NCBI GenBank assembly: GCA_022447185.1
Contig: JAKVAY010000036.1
Coordinates: forward strand, 45,139 to 109,138
Direction of reading: 5' to 3'
Source of the DNA: Fuerstiella sp.
GTDB lineage: Bacteria > Planctomycetota > Planctomycetia > Planctomycetales > Planctomycetaceae
DNA: 64,000 nucleotides
The first letter of the stretch is position 1, and the number at the start of each line of letters is the position of its first letter. Positions 46,540-57,142 of this stretch are shown here, in pieces. Made by a program: the position numbers and the translations under genes. Under the pieces are notes generated by a model. The model was not told where the DNA came from. It did not search any database and saw nothing but the letters and a program-made list of their open reading frames with translations.

Positions 46540-47582
46540 ACAGGGTCGCCCTGCTGTTTTTTGCCTATCTGGTCATTCCGGAGTCCGTTCACGGACAGTC
46601 CACTCACACCGTATCGAATGTGGCTGCCGAGTCCTGGCCAATTGTGATTGCTCATCGAGGTGCTTCAGGATATTTGCCCGAGCATACCACGGAAGCTGCC
46701 GCTTATGCTCATGCCCAGGGAGCGGATTACATCGAACAGGATTGCGTCGTGTCGAAGGACAACGTACCGGTTGTCCTTCATGACATTACTCTTGATCGGG
46801 TGACCAACGTGGCGGACGTGTTTCCAGATCGACACCGAGCTGACCATCACTGGTATGTCTTTGACTTCACTCTCGAAGAACTTCGTCTGTTGAATGTACA
46901 GGAGCGGTATCGGCAGACTGGTTCTTCCAGATTCCCTGCAGGACGGGGCCATTTTCAGATTGCCACACTGAGAGAACACGTGGAACTCATCCGAGGTCTG
47001 GATCAGTCTCGTCGAACTGCCACAGGATTTTACATCGAGCTCATGGAACCTGCTCGACATCATGCTGAGCAAATTGACGTTGCGGCCTCAGTACTGAAGG
47101 TTCTGAAGGAATCCGAACTGGAGGGTAAGGATGATCTCATTTATCTGCAGTGTTTTGACGAAAGAGAATTGCGCCGACTGCGTGTTGATCTCAAGTGCCG
47201 CCTGCCACTGGTTCAACTTTGCAGGACCCCTCCAACCGGGCAGCAGATTCGCAAGTATGCTCGATTCGCAGATGGACTGGGAATCTCCATTGATTGTGTG
47301 ATCTCCGGGATGACCTCAGGAAAAGACCCGACACCGATCTTTACTGATGTCATACGTCTGTCTCATGAGAATGCAATGCAGGTGCATGTCCGGACAGTGC
47401 AGACCGATCGGCTGCCGAAATCTGCCGAATCAGTCGATCAGCTGCTCGACTGGCTTGTTCAGGGTGCCGGGGCAGACGGGATTTTTAGCGATCATCCGGA
47501 CGCAATCCTGCTCTGGCGGGCATCGAAATCACCGCAGATCAGGACCGGGCCATTTCAACTGATTCGCAAGAGGAAGGACTGA
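46536..47582 (+). CDS. Secreted glycerophosphodiester phosphodiesterase
   Basis: 348 residues from the ATG at 46536 that overlaps the preceding stop. Signal peptide VALLFFAYLVIPESVHGQ. GDPD TIM-barrel markers: VIAHRGASGYLPEHTTEAA with His, Arg and Glu; YIEQDCVVSKDNVPVVLHDITLDRVTNV with Glu, Asp and His; IYLQCFDERELRRL; and GADGIFSDHPD at the end. It hydrolyses glycerophosphodiesters to glycerol-3-phosphate and an alcohol in the periplasm, as GlpQ does. Its length and the TLREHVELIRGL segment match the GlpQ group. Confidence 0.88.
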   Translation: MNRVALLFFAYLVIPESVHGQSTHTVSNVAAESWPIVIAHRGASGYLPEHTTEAAAYAHAQGADYIEQDCVVSKDNVPVVLHDITLDRVTNVADVFPDRHRADHHWYVFDFTLEELRLLNVQERYRQTGSSRFPAGRGHFQIATLREHVELIRGLDQSRRTATGFYIELMEPARHHAEQIDVAASVLKVLKESELEGKDDLIYLQCFDERELRRLRVDLKCRLPLVQLCRTPPTGQQIRKYARFADGLGISIDCVISGMTSGKDPTPIFTDVIRLSHENAMQVHVRTVQTDRLPKSAESVDQLLDWLVQGAGADGIFSDHPDAILLWRASKSPQIRTGPFQLIRKRKD

Positions 47583-47626
47583 AGCCTGATTTTCAGTTTC
47601 ACCGAGTAACAACGACCGATACAACG

Positions 47627-48433
47627 TCAGCTGTGCGTGTGCTCTGCCCCCGGAAACGTACCCAACTCGACTTCTTTGATGTAGTCCCGAACGCCATCCA
47701 CGGCAACATCTCTGAGTTCGGCAAATTTTTTGAGAAATCGAGGATTGAAATCAGGTGTCAGTCCGAGCATGTCCGGCCCCACAAGAACCTGACCACTGCA
47801 CCCTGGGCCAGCACCAATTCCAATCGTTGGGATAGAAAGTGCGTCAGTGATTTTCCGTGCGATGTCCCCGGGTACGAGTTCCAGCACAAGCCCAAAGGCT
47901 CCCGCGTCTTCAGCAGCCCGAGCGTCGTCCAGCAGCGCCTGTTCATCACGTTGAATTCGTCCCATAGCTCCCAGTCGACGGACCGCCTGAGGCCTCATGC
48001 CGACATGAGCCATGACAGGGATTTCTGCGCGACATATTGCTTCGATCGTAGACCGCTGAATGTGTCCTCCTTCGAGCTTGACTGCACCCGCACCCGTCTC
48101 CTTAATAATGCGCCCCGCATTCCGTACTGCCTGCAAAGCTGATTCCTGATACGACATGAACGGCATATCGATGATGACCAGAGCTCGTCGAACGGCTCGA
48201 CAAACAATTTTGCCATGGTAAATCATCTCGTCCAGAGTCACAGGCAGTGTGGTAGAATGTCCCTGAATGACCATGCCAAGGGTGTCACCTACCAGAATGC
48301 TGTCGACGCCTGCTTCGTCCATGATCCCGGCCCACAGAAAATCGTAGGCAGTCACCATGGAAATTCGGTGATTCGTTTCGACGGCGGCAAGAAAGTCGGG
48401 AACAGTGACATGTCGTTTTTTCGCAGAAGGCAC
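47627..48433 (-). CDS. panB: 3-methyl-2-oxobutanoate hydroxymethyltransferase
   Basis: 268 residues from a GTG at 48433. PanB makes ketopantoate from 2-oxoisovalerate and methylene-tetrahydrofolate, the first step to pantothenate/CoA. Signature blocks: MVTAYDFLWAGIMDEAGVDSILVGDTLGMV (metal Asp), VIIDMPFMSY, GAGAVKLEGG, PVMAHVGMRPQ, VLELVPGDIA (catalytic Glu), PTIGIGAGPGCSGQVLV and MLGLTPDFNPRF. Complete. Convergent with the glycerophosphodiesterase gene, 44 bases apart. Confidence 0.93.
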   Translation of the reverse strand: MPSAKKRHVTVPDFLAAVETNHRISMVTAYDFLWAGIMDEAGVDSILVGDTLGMVIQGHSTTLPVTLDEMIYHGKIVCRAVRRALVIIDMPFMSYQESALQAVRNAGRIIKETGAGAVKLEGGHIQRSTIEAICRAEIPVMAHVGMRPQAVRRLGAMGRIQRDEQALLDDARAAEDAGAFGLVLELVPGDIARKITDALSIPTIGIGAGPGCSGQVLVGPDMLGLTPDFNPRFLKKFAELRDVAVDGVRDYIKEVELGTFPGAEHTHS

Positions 48434-48778
48434 GCTAGTGGTGTCCCGGGCAGAAAGCAGAAACGTTCAGGTACCGAAATCGCCGCAACGGTAATTGGTT
48501 TTACAGCGATTATGGGGAGTCTACAGTGCAAACAGCGTATTGCACGGCTGTAGTGGTTGCGAATTACTTACACACCAAGTCTGTGGATTGCACCGTTCCG
48601 CCGGAGTGAGGGATTCTGGTCTGCAGGGGAACCCGTCGATGCGGCGGACGGAAGTTGACCACGCATAGAATGAGCCGTAGAGTTGCGGGATTCGTCGAAT
48701 CACCAGCACCGAGTGCACCGTAACTGCATCAATGGCCTGTCATTAACGGCTCGACACCCTGCGTACCAGGCAAAATGA
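48434..48778. other. Intergenic region between divergent panB and ftsH
   Basis: 345 bases with no gene. A weak hairpin GTGCAA-(8)-TTGCAC lies at 48526-48545. No riboswitch-like structure or consensus promoter recognised. Confidence 0.35.
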
Positions 48779-50791
48779 ATGTCCAACAGCCCGGAACAAC
48801 CCGATCAGACACCAAAAAAGGGACCTCAAAAGGATCGTGGTTCTCAGACCAATTTCCTGTGGTATGCCCTCGTCTTCAGCCTTGTCGGAATGGTTGTGTT
48901 CTCCACGATGCACACTCCTGCCGGGGAACTGATGGAATACAGCGAATTCGTCAGGAAGATCGACGACGGCGTCCTGACACCGGAAGAAGTACACGAACTG
49001 AAGATTGGCCCGACGGAACTGACGTGGCAATCGAAGTCGACTGAATACGTAAAAAACAATCGAAGAGCTGACGTAAAATATTATCGAGTCGGCTTGTGGG
49101 GACAGGGCGATGACGCTGGTACCAAGCTGGAGGAGCTACTGCGCAAAAACGCGATCAAGGCATCGTATAAGACGGCTCCGTCGCCGTGGAATGATATCCT
49201 GCCCACATTGCTGATGATTGGATTGTTCGTGGGGTTGATGATCTTCATGGTTCGTCGTCTGGGCGGCGCCGGTTCAGCAATGTCCTTTGGCCGCAGTCGC
49301 GGCAAACTGTACGCTCAGGAAGACATCAGCATTACGTTCCATGACGTTGCCGGTATCGATGAACCACTGGAAGAGCTAAAGGAGATTGTCGAGTTTCTGA
49401 AAACGCCTCAGAAATATCAGTCGCTCGGCGGACGAATTCCACGAGGGGTGCTGCTGGTAGGACCTCCGGGTACTGGCAAGACTCTCCTCGCCAAGGCGGT
49501 TGCAGGAGAAGCAGGTGTTCCCTTCTTCAGCCTTTCGGGTTCAGACTTTGTCGAAATGTATGTCGGCGTTGGTGCGGCCCGTGTCCGCGATATGTTTCAG
49601 CAGGCACTGCAGCGTTCGCCTTCGATTATTTTTATCGACGAACTGGATGCTCTGGGTAAAGTTCGCGGCAGTGGAGCGCCTGGCGGCCATGACGAACGCG
49701 AACAAACGCTCAATGCACTGCTTGTGGAGATGGACGGTTTTGGTACAGATCACAGTGTGATTGTCATGGGCGCCACGAACCGACCTGAAACACTGGATCC
49801 GGCCCTGCGTCGCCCTGGTCGTTTCGATCGGCACGTGGTTGTCGATCGACCCGACATTAAGGGACGTGCAGACATTCTGGACGTCCACGCCAAAAAGGTG
49901 AAACTTTCGGACGATGTCAACCTTCAGAAAATTGCCAGACTGACGCCGGGGTTTGTTGGAGCAGATCTGGCAAATCTTGTGAATGAAGCGGCCCTGTTGT
50001 CTGCACGGCGCAGCGAAACCCGTGTGACCATGCAGTCGTTTGAAGATGGCGTGGAACGAGTGATGGCCGGTCTGGAAAAGACATCGCGTATCGTGCTGGA
50101 AGAAGTAAAACGACGCGTTGCCAGTCACGAGTCCGGTCATGCGCTCGTGGCGGCCAGTGTGCCCAACACAGATCCGGTCCATAAAATTTCAATCATTCCT
50201 CGTGGCATGGGAGCTCTGGGTTATATGCTGCAGGTTCCGGAGGACGAACGGGAACTGCTCACCCAGTCAGAACTTGACGGCCGCATTGCTGTACTGCTGG
50301 GCGGAATTGCTGCTGAACAGATCGTCTACGATGAAACGTCGACGGGAGCCCAGAACGATCTTCAGCGCGCAACAGAGTTGTCTCGCCGGATGGTGACCGA
50401 ATTTGGTATGAGTCCTCGACTCGGACGCATGTTCTACAGTGAGTCTCAGCGATCGCCATTCATCGGAGCCGGTGGTCCCTCGATCATGCAGGAGAACATT
50501 CACAGCGAAGAAACGCTGCGAGAGATCGATCTCGAAGTGAAACGGATCGTCGATGAATCCTATCGGCGAGCGTATGAGATTCTTAAGTCTCAGGAAAAGA
50601 TCCTCGAACACCTCAGTCTGGAACTGTTTGAAAAGGAAACGATCACCGCAGACGAGATGCACAAGATCATCGGTGAGCATAAGGATGGCCCCAAAATTGC
50701 GCCAGGTACAACTCCACTTGCTGCTCACAGTGGCGAAGAACTGCCAGTCGACGTGGTTGAACCGGACGTGCCTCGTGAGGCGGCTGAGTGA
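48779..50791 (+). CDS. ftsH: ATP-dependent zinc metalloprotease FtsH
   Basis: 670 residues. Two membrane helices ([35 protein letters not shown]) flank a periplasmic domain. AAA+ module: Walker A GPPGTGKT, Walker [11 protein letters not shown], second region of homology [20 protein letters not shown]. Protease domain with zinc motif HESGH and the third ligand region [13 protein letters not shown]. The C-terminal tail is Pro/Glu-rich. It degrades unassembled membrane proteins and some soluble regulators. The stop overlaps the next gene's GTG by four bases (GTGA). Confidence 0.95.
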   Translation: MSNSPEQPDQTPKKGPQKDRGSQTNFLWYALVFSLVGMVVFSTMHTPAGELMEYSEFVRKIDDGVLTPEEVHELKIGPTELTWQSKSTEYVKNNRRADVKYYRVGLWGQGDDAGTKLEELLRKNAIKASYKTAPSPWNDILPTLLMIGLFVGLMIFMVRRLGGAGSAMSFGRSRGKLYAQEDISITFHDVAGIDEPLEELKEIVEFLKTPQKYQSLGGRIPRGVLLVGPPGTGKTLLAKAVAGEAGVPFFSLSGSDFVEMYVGVGAARVRDMFQQALQRSPSIIFIDELDALGKVRGSGAPGGHDEREQTLNALLVEMDGFGTDHSVIVMGATNRPETLDPALRRPGRFDRHVVVDRPDIKGRADILDVHAKKVKLSDDVNLQKIARLTPGFVGADLANLVNEAALLSARRSETRVTMQSFEDGVERVMAGLEKTSRIVLEEVKRRVASHESGHALVAASVPNTDPVHKISIIPRGMGALGYMLQVPEDERELLTQSELDGRIAVLLGGIAAEQIVYDETSTGAQNDLQRATELSRRMVTEFGMSPRLGRMFYSESQRSPFIGAGGPSIMQENIHSEETLREIDLEVKRIVDESYRRAYEILKSQEKILEHLSLELFEKETITADEMHKIIGEHKDGPKIAPGTTPLAAHSGEELPVDVVEPDVPREAAE

Positions 50792-51561
50792 ATAAGATGC
50801 ACATGATCCCCGTTCTGGATCTGCTGAATGGTGTCACCGTGCAGGCCGTCGCCGGTCGCCGGGAGGAATATCGCCCGATTCGCAGCTGTCTGACACATTC
50901 AATTGATCCGTCTGTTGTACTCCAACGACTTAGTGAAGTGTGCGGATCAGAAAGCGCCTATGTTGCGGACTTGGACGCAATTCTGAACGGAGAGCCGAAT
51001 CGCTGCATACTGGCAGAGCTGTCCCGACTGAATATGAATCTGATGGTGGATGCGGGAATTCAGTCCTGCAAAGAGACAGAGACTCTGCTGGACCTGGGAA
51101 TCCGACACGTAATCGTCGGACTGGAATCGCTGCCGAATTTCGAAACAGCCTGCAGACTGGTAAGTACCTTTGGGCCGGAGCCATTGATTCTCAGTCTTGA
51201 TCTGAAGGCGGGCGTTCCACTGGCAAGAGATGAGTCATGGATTCAAATGCCACCACTGACAGTACTGGAGCACCTGATCGACGCAGGATTCCGTCGATGG
51301 ATTTTACTGGACCTGGCCGCTGTCGGTACGTCTCAGGGCGTTCCTACAGCAGACCTGTGCAGTCAGATGCGAAAACTGCGGCCGAACGATGAAATCATCA
51401 CTGGGGGCGGAGTCCGCAGTATCGCCGATCTGGTTCAGCTCAACTCAATTGGGATCGACGGCGTTCTTGTCGCCTCCGCGTTACATACCGGAGCCATCAA
51501 GGAGCAGGAAATTGACGAGTGGCGCCGAGCTTCGGCAGCCAAACCACAGCCAAGTTCCTAA
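50788..51561 (+). CDS. HisA/HisF-related TIM-barrel protein
   Basis: 257 residues from a GTG that overlaps the ftsH stop. It has the half-barrel repeats of the HisA family: [88 protein letters not shown], and [11 protein letters not shown]. It differs from biosynthetic HisA in the substrate loops ([10 protein letters not shown] replaces the usual start). HisA-like proteins of this type are known from archaea and planctomycetes, where a link to methanopterin/methanofuran C1 metabolism has been proposed; nothing in this window confirms that. No other his genes are near. Confidence 0.75.
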   Translation: MNKMHMIPVLDLLNGVTVQAVAGRREEYRPIRSCLTHSIDPSVVLQRLSEVCGSESAYVADLDAILNGEPNRCILAELSRLNMNLMVDAGIQSCKETETLLDLGIRHVIVGLESLPNFETACRLVSTFGPEPLILSLDLKAGVPLARDESWIQMPPLTVLEHLIDAGFRRWILLDLAAVGTSQGVPTADLCSQMRKLRPNDEIITGGGVRSIADLVQLNSIGIDGVLVASALHTGAIKEQEIDEWRRASAAKPQPSS

Positions 51562-51684
51562 AATCCTCGCAGATCGAGTTGCCGGAGCATGAAATTGACT
51601 GGCGTGATCCAGGAACTGCTATAGTTGCCGGCAAATACGTGTTCACCGCTATCTTGGCTACTGGTGCATTCTTTGGATGTCGCT

Positions 51685-53217
51685 ATGCGTCGCGCAATGC
51701 TTCGATTCATGAAATCTGCGGGCAGGTGGGCCTGGCCGGTGTCACTGACAGTTATATTAGCTGCTTGTGTGTTGACCCGCAGTATCTGGTTCCCCACAAC
51801 TCGCGACGGCGTCCGCAGAATCATCGCGGAATTCAGGCAGGACGCTGCTGGCGATATCTCTGAGAGGCCCGTCGAACCGGCAGGTGCCGATTCCAGTGGA
51901 CATGATCATGCAATACACGCCGGCCAAGACAAAGAAACGTGTCCGAAATTGTCTGACGAAGTTCTCCGAAACATCGGATTGACAAAAGATACAGTTCACC
52001 CCATACGTCTGCAGTCGTTTCGCAAATCAATCACGGTTCCTGCTGTTGTCGTAGAGCAGCCAGGCAGAACACGAGTGCAGGTAGCGACACCAATGACCGG
52101 CGCGATTACTCACGTACATGCGGTCGAGGGTGAAGCGGTACAGCCCGGAACGCTGCTCTTTCAAATTCGACTGACGCACGAGGATCTCGTGAAAGCTCAA
52201 ACGAATTTCGTAAAGACAGTTGGTGATCTGGAGATCGAAGAAAACGAGATAGCTCGTCTGCGAAAGATTCCGGATAGCGGCGCAGTAGCCGGTCGATTAC
52301 TGCTGGAACGGGAATACGCCAAAGAAAAGCTGACAGCACTGCTGACGGCTCAGCACGAGTCATTGCGACTGCACGGACTTTCTGATTCACAGGTCGCACA
52401 CATCTCGAAAACTCGTCGGCTCCTGAGTGATCTGCAAATGTTCACACCGTCATCAGACGACCATTCGGACGACGAAATCCGACTGACCAGGCAGCCCCTG
52501 AGTCCGGCGACATTCAATGTTGATGTCGGACACCATCACAAGTCCGCAGCCGACCAGAAGAATGTCACGACTGCCCCACTGATTCTGCAGAAGTTGAACG
52601 TTCAAAAAGGTCAATCGGTTGATGCGGGAGAAACACTTTGTTTCCTGACAGATCTCCGGCATCTGTACATTGAGGGCATGGCATTCGAATCTGACATCCA
52701 TGTATTGCGACAGGCGTCGCAACGTGGATGGAAGGTATCCGCTGTATTTGACGGAATGGACGAGGCGTCCAGCCGTATTGATGAGCTTGAAATTGCGTGG
52801 CTGGCAAACGAAATCGATGCAGTACGACGTACTCTGCATTTTTACGTTGCGCTGCCGAACCGGATTCTTCACGAAAGACAACGAGGCGCAAGACGTTATG
52901 TGGATTGGATGTATTTTTCCGGTCAGCGACTGCAGATACACGTCCCTGTCGAAGAATGGCCCAATCGAATTGTATTACCTGTTGATGCGGTGGCACGGGA
53001 AGGGGCCGAGTACTTCGTCTTTAAACAAAACGGGAACCATTTCGACCGCATCTCTGTTCATGCGGAATACCGCGATCGGTACTCGGTTGTCATCGCCAGT
53101 GACGGGACACTGCGTCCCGGTGATTTCGTCGCAATGAAAGGTGCGTATCAGATGCACATGGCATTGAAGAACAATGCACTCAATGCTCCCGATCCGCATG
53201 CCGGACACATCCATTAG
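51685..53217 (+). CDS. Periplasmic adaptor of a heavy-metal RND efflux system (CusB/CzcB type)
   Basis: 510 residues from ATG 51685; a longer TTG start at 51625 is unsupported. One N-terminal membrane segment (WPVSLTVILAACVLTRSIWF), then a His-rich stretch (SSGHDHAIHAG). Lipoyl-half VATPMTGAITHVHAVEGEAVQPGTLL, a helical hairpin about 170-260 (EDLVKAQTNFVKTVGDLEIEENEI), the second lipoyl half (ILQKLNVQKGQSVDAGETL), beta-barrel and membrane-proximal domains (VLPVDAVAREGAEYFVFKQNGNHF). A second cluster GHHHKS and a C-terminal DPHAGHIH are further metal-binding candidates. It links the pump gene 114 bases downstream to an outer-membrane channel, which is not encoded here. Confidence 0.87.
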   Translation: MRRAMLRFMKSAGRWAWPVSLTVILAACVLTRSIWFPTTRDGVRRIIAEFRQDAAGDISERPVEPAGADSSGHDHAIHAGQDKETCPKLSDEVLRNIGLTKDTVHPIRLQSFRKSITVPAVVVEQPGRTRVQVATPMTGAITHVHAVEGEAVQPGTLLFQIRLTHEDLVKAQTNFVKTVGDLEIEENEIARLRKIPDSGAVAGRLLLEREYAKEKLTALLTAQHESLRLHGLSDSQVAHISKTRRLLSDLQMFTPSSDDHSDDEIRLTRQPLSPATFNVDVGHHHKSAADQKNVTTAPLILQKLNVQKGQSVDAGETLCFLTDLRHLYIEGMAFESDIHVLRQASQRGWKVSAVFDGMDEASSRIDELEIAWLANEIDAVRRTLHFYVALPNRILHERQRGARRYVDWMYFSGQRLQIHVPVEEWPNRIVLPVDAVAREGAEYFVFKQNGNHFDRISVHAEYRDRYSVVIASDGTLRPGDFVAMKGAYQMHMALKNNALNAPDPHAGHIH

Positions 53218-53331
53218 AACAATTTCATCAGCGTGTCTGCGCGCAACCATACGAGAAACATCGGTGTTGCTGTCTTAAACCTGATCGGTGCCGGCGCCGC
53301 TTACTGAAATTCGTGCCAGGAGAGCCATTTC

Positions 53332-56300
53332 ATGTTGAATGCCATTATTCGGTTTGCGCTTCGGCAGAGGCTGCTGATCATGGCGATAGCGCTGATGATC
53401 AGCGGTTATGGAATCTGGCAGGGCATGCTCGCACAGGTCGACGTATTTCCTGATCTAAACCGACCACGTGTCGTGATCATGACGGAAGCCCATGGATTAG
53501 CTCCGGAAGAGGTCGAGACGCTCGTCACGTTCCCAATCGAAACTTCAATGAATGGAGCGAACGGAGTTCAGGCCGTTCGCAGTTCGTCCGGCGTCGGAAT
53601 TTCTGTCGTCTATGTCGAATTCGACTGGGGGACTGATATCTACGATGACCGTCAGATTGTCAACGAACGACTTCAACTGGTCCAGGAACGTATGCCCGAG
53701 GGCGTGACACCAACACTTGCACCAATCTCATCGATCATGGGCCAGATCCTGATGCTGGGAATGTGGAGTGAAAATACGAACACAGACGCGATGGAACTGC
53801 GAACACTTGCCGACTGGGTCCTTCGGCAACGGCTGCTCACAATTCAGGGTGTGTCGCAGGTATTTACGATGGGTGGTGAACGAAAGCAATTTCAGGTTCT
53901 TGTCGATCCGGATGCCATGCTGCGATTCGGAGTAGCACTGAATCAGGTAAAGCACGCAGTCCGGGACAGCAGCCAGAATGCGACCGGCGGATACCTCGAC
54001 AAGCAGGGGCCGAACGAGCTGCTGGTTCGGGCACTTGGTCGTGTCCGGTCGGTTGAAGATCTTAAAAAAGTCGTGGTCACCATTCGTGATGGCCAGCCCG
54101 TTGCGCTGGAACAGGTTGCTCAGATTGTCGAAGGTGCCCAGGTAAAACGTGGTAACAGCGCGGCGTACCAGCGCAACGAAAACGGTCGTTTTTTGGGTGG
54201 TCCCGCTGTGGTTTTGACCATCAACAAACAACCTGGTTCGGATACACGTGCCGTTACGGACGAGTGTCTTGCTGCAGTTAGGGATCTGCAGCCGTCTCTT
54301 CCGAAAGGAATACGTATTGAGCCAATGTACATGCAGAAATCTTTCATTGATCGAGCCATTGACAACGTGAAAGAGGCCCTGCGAGACGGCGGAATACTGG
54401 TTGTCGTCATTCTGTTTCTGTTTCTGATGAATTTTCGCACGACGTTCATCACCCTGACCGCCATTCCGCTGTCAGTATTCATGACCGCCATTGTCTTCGC
54501 ATGTTTCGGGCTCTCGATCAATACCATGACACTGGGAGGTCTGGCTGTCGCTATCGGTGAACTGGTGGATGACGCGATTGTTGACGTAGAGAACATCTTC
54601 CGCAGACTTAAAAACAACCGCCGCAGTAACAGTCCGAAGAACCCACTTCTGGTCGTGTTTCGGGCAAGTGTGGAAATCCGTAATTCCATCGTGTTTGGCA
54701 CGATGATCGTGATTATCGTGTTTGTTCCGCTGTTCGCGCTTACTGGCATGGTTGGGCGACTGTTCGCTCCACTTGGAATCGCGTACATCGTTTCAATTAT
54801 GTCTTCACTGGTGGTATCGCTGACGGTGACTCCGGTCCTGTGCTACTGGCTGTTGGGTAGTTCAATGCTGACGGAGCCCCGGAAAGACAGTCTTGTCCTT
54901 CGCGGCCTGAAATGGGTCGGCCAAAGAGTCATACGATTCAGCCTGTACTTCCCGCAATTAAACCTCCTGGTGACCGCTGTATCCGTCGGAATTGCCGCGA
55001 TCTTCCTCGTGAATCTTGAGCGAGACCCGCTGCCGCCCTTCAATGAAGGTTCGATGCAGCTGAATGTCGTTTTGCCACCTGGGACTTCGCTTGCGCAGTC
55101 AGATGCGATTAATCGGCGGGTTGAGAACCAGATTAAGAAGATTGAAGACGTGATTCAGTTTGTCCGCCGCACAGGGCGTGCAGAGCTGGATGAACACGCG
55201 GAAGGTATTCACATGAGTGAATATATCCTGGAGCTGAATCCACAATCACCGCAGACACGAGAACAACAACTGGAGGACATTCGGGAAGCCATGGCTGACA
55301 TTCCGGGAATCGTGACGGCCGTGGAGCAACCGATCGCTCATTTGATTTCACACATGATTTCCGGGGTCAAAGCACAAATAGGGATCAAGTTGTACGGAGA
55401 TGATCTCGACGAACTGCGTCGCAGGGCTCAACAAATGCACGCTGTAATGCAGAAGGTCAACGGTGTCACTGATCCACTGGTGGAACCTCAGGTGATCATT
55501 CCTCAACTGCGGATCCAGCTTGATCGCAACAAATTGCTGCTTTACGGGCTCACGCCCGCAGATGTCAATGAGTTCATTGAGACATCGATGAACGGACAGG
55601 TTGTGTCTGAAGTGATGATTGGTCAGCGTTCATTCGATCTGCTGATCCGGTTGAAAGAAGACTACCGCGAAAACCTGCTCGCACTGCGTCGATTGTCAAT
55701 TGATACCCCTGATGGGGCACGGCTTCCACTGGAAGCGGTAGCACGCATCTATGAATCCGACGGGCCAAATACCGTCAATCGTGAAAATGTTCGGCGACGA
55801 ATCATTCTGCAGGCAAACGTGTCAGGGCGGGGAGTGGTCGATGTCGTTGAAGAGATTCAGGAGAGCATGAAATCCGTCATCGCCTCGTTGCCGGCAGGAT
55901 ACTTTGTTGAATACAGCGGGCAGTTCGAAACGCAGCAGGAAGCCAATCAAATTATTGGCGGTTTGTTTGTCGTGTCGATGCTCGGTGTCTTCCTGGTCCT
56001 GTTCACCATGTTCCGATCGGTCAACCTGTCGCTGCAGGTTATGGCTGCACTTCCCATGGCGTTTATTGGATCCGTTGCGGCACTCGTGATTACCGGACAG
56101 ACACTGACAATCGCCGCAACCGTTGGATTCATTTCGCTGGCAGGAATCGCTTCACGCAACGGCATTCTGCTGCTCAACCATTATCTGCATCTTGTGAAGT
56201 ATGAAGGAGAGAGCTGGACTAAAGACATGATCGTCCGCGGCGGTCTGGAACGACTGTCTCCTGTTCTGATGACCGCACTCACGTCCGGGATCGGCCTTGT

Positions 56301-56523
56301 GCCACTGGTTCTGGCCGCCGGCGAGCCTGGCAAAGAAATCCTGTATCCGGTTGCGACAGTGATTCTCGGTGGTCTCATCAGTTCGACTCTGCTGGATTTT
56401 TTTGTACACCCTGCTCTGTTCTGGCTGTTCGGTATTCGTGCTGCCGAACAAGTAGTCAGTGAATCTCGCTTAGAAGTCGAATTGACCGAGAAAGACTATG
56501 AATCAGCCATGCTCGGCGACTGA
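53332..56523 (+). CDS. Heavy-metal efflux RND transporter (CusA/CzcA family)
   Basis: 1063 residues, normal RND size. Helix 1 and the porter start VDVFPDLNRPRVVIMTEA, ETSMNGANGVQAVRS and LAPISSIMGQILML are typical of the heavy-metal group. TM4 has AVAIGELVDDAIVDVEN with D413/D414 for proton relay. The second half repeats the fold (NEGSMQLNVVLPPGTSL, MAALPMAFIGSVAALVITG, FISLAGIASRNGILLLNHYL). It would export divalent or monovalent metal ions from periplasm or cytoplasm using the proton gradient. Its 3' end overlaps the convergent thpR gene by 28 bases. Confidence 0.92.
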   Translation: MLNAIIRFALRQRLLIMAIALMISGYGIWQGMLAQVDVFPDLNRPRVVIMTEAHGLAPEEVETLVTFPIETSMNGANGVQAVRSSSGVGISVVYVEFDWGTDIYDDRQIVNERLQLVQERMPEGVTPTLAPISSIMGQILMLGMWSENTNTDAMELRTLADWVLRQRLLTIQGVSQVFTMGGERKQFQVLVDPDAMLRFGVALNQVKHAVRDSSQNATGGYLDKQGPNELLVRALGRVRSVEDLKKVVVTIRDGQPVALEQVAQIVEGAQVKRGNSAAYQRNENGRFLGGPAVVLTINKQPGSDTRAVTDECLAAVRDLQPSLPKGIRIEPMYMQKSFIDRAIDNVKEALRDGGILVVVILFLFLMNFRTTFITLTAIPLSVFMTAIVFACFGLSINTMTLGGLAVAIGELVDDAIVDVENIFRRLKNNRRSNSPKNPLLVVFRASVEIRNSIVFGTMIVIIVFVPLFALTGMVGRLFAPLGIAYIVSIMSSLVVSLTVTPVLCYWLLGSSMLTEPRKDSLVLRGLKWVGQRVIRFSLYFPQLNLLVTAVSVGIAAIFLVNLERDPLPPFNEGSMQLNVVLPPGTSLAQSDAINRRVENQIKKIEDVIQFVRRTGRAELDEHAEGIHMSEYILELNPQSPQTREQQLEDIREAMADIPGIVTAVEQPIAHLISHMISGVKAQIGIKLYGDDLDELRRRAQQMHAVMQKVNGVTDPLVEPQVIIPQLRIQLDRNKLLLYGLTPADVNEFIETSMNGQVVSEVMIGQRSFDLLIRLKEDYRENLLALRRLSIDTPDGARLPLEAVARIYESDGPNTVNRENVRRRIILQANVSGRGVVDVVEEIQESMKSVIASLPAGYFVEYSGQFETQQEANQIIGGLFVVSMLGVFLVLFTMFRSVNLSLQVMAALPMAFIGSVAALVITGQTLTIAATVGFISLAGIASRNGILLLNHYLHLVKYEGESWTKDMIVRGGLERLSPVLMTALTSGIGLVPLVLAAGEPGKEILYPVATVILGGLISSTLLDFFVHPALFWLFGIRAAEQVVSESRLEVELTEKDYESAMLGD

Positions 56524-57065
56524 TACAGCGAAGCATGGCTTGTGCCTCCGGGAGTCCGTTCTGACTGATACAATGCAATCCGATCAAGGTGAACCGTTCC
56601 GAAGTCCGTAGTTGCATATCGGTCAAGCAATTCGAACAGCAAATCCGGCACGGGCCCGTGACGTAAGTTGACGCGGGCAACTGTAATGTGTGGACGATAG
56701 ACGCGTGTGTCCGGACCCCAACCGGCCGCACGCAGCCTAAACTCAAGATCCGTCTGCAAAATCACCAGCGGGTGTGGATCCTTCACACCCGCCCAGATTA
56801 CCGCCGGTTTTTTCGTGTCAGGAAATACACCGAGCCCTGCCAGTGCTGTGTCAGTGGCGGTGAATTCCGCTGCAACTTCATTAAGAATTCCGATCAATTC
56901 TGAAACCGACTCTTTCGGTGTATCTCCCAGAAACCTCAGTGTCAGATGCAGTGAGGGTGAACCGGAGATTCGAACTGGTGCTCCGATCTGATCCAGTTGA
57001 TCAATCACCTGCCGGAGTCGTGGGTCCGGATCTATGTTAAACGCAACAAAGGTACGAATATTCAT
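56496..57065 (-). CDS. thpR: RNA 2',3'-cyclic phosphodiesterase (2H family)
   Basis: 189 residues from ATG 57065, which has AGGGG upstream; the longer frame to 57197 overlaps the cytidine deaminase gene and is unlikely. The two HxTx motifs are HLTLRFLG and HITVARV. IRTFVAFNID at the start and KPAVIWAGV are also typical. It opens 2',3'-cyclic phosphates on RNA ends (LigT-like). Its end overlaps the convergent RND pump gene. Confidence 0.9.
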   Translation of the reverse strand: MNIRTFVAFNIDPDPRLRQVIDQLDQIGAPVRISGSPSLHLTLRFLGDTPKESVSELIGILNEVAAEFTATDTALAGLGVFPDTKKPAVIWAGVKDPHPLVILQTDLEFRLRAAGWGPDTRVYRPHITVARVNLRHGPVPDLLFELLDRYATTDFGTVHLDRIALYQSERTPGGTSHASLYQSPSMADS

Positions 57066-57142
57066 CGAAATCACCCCTGACGTCATAAGCGACGTACCCT
57101 CTGTGTCAGACGATGGAGACAGACTTCGATGAGTATCGGCAT

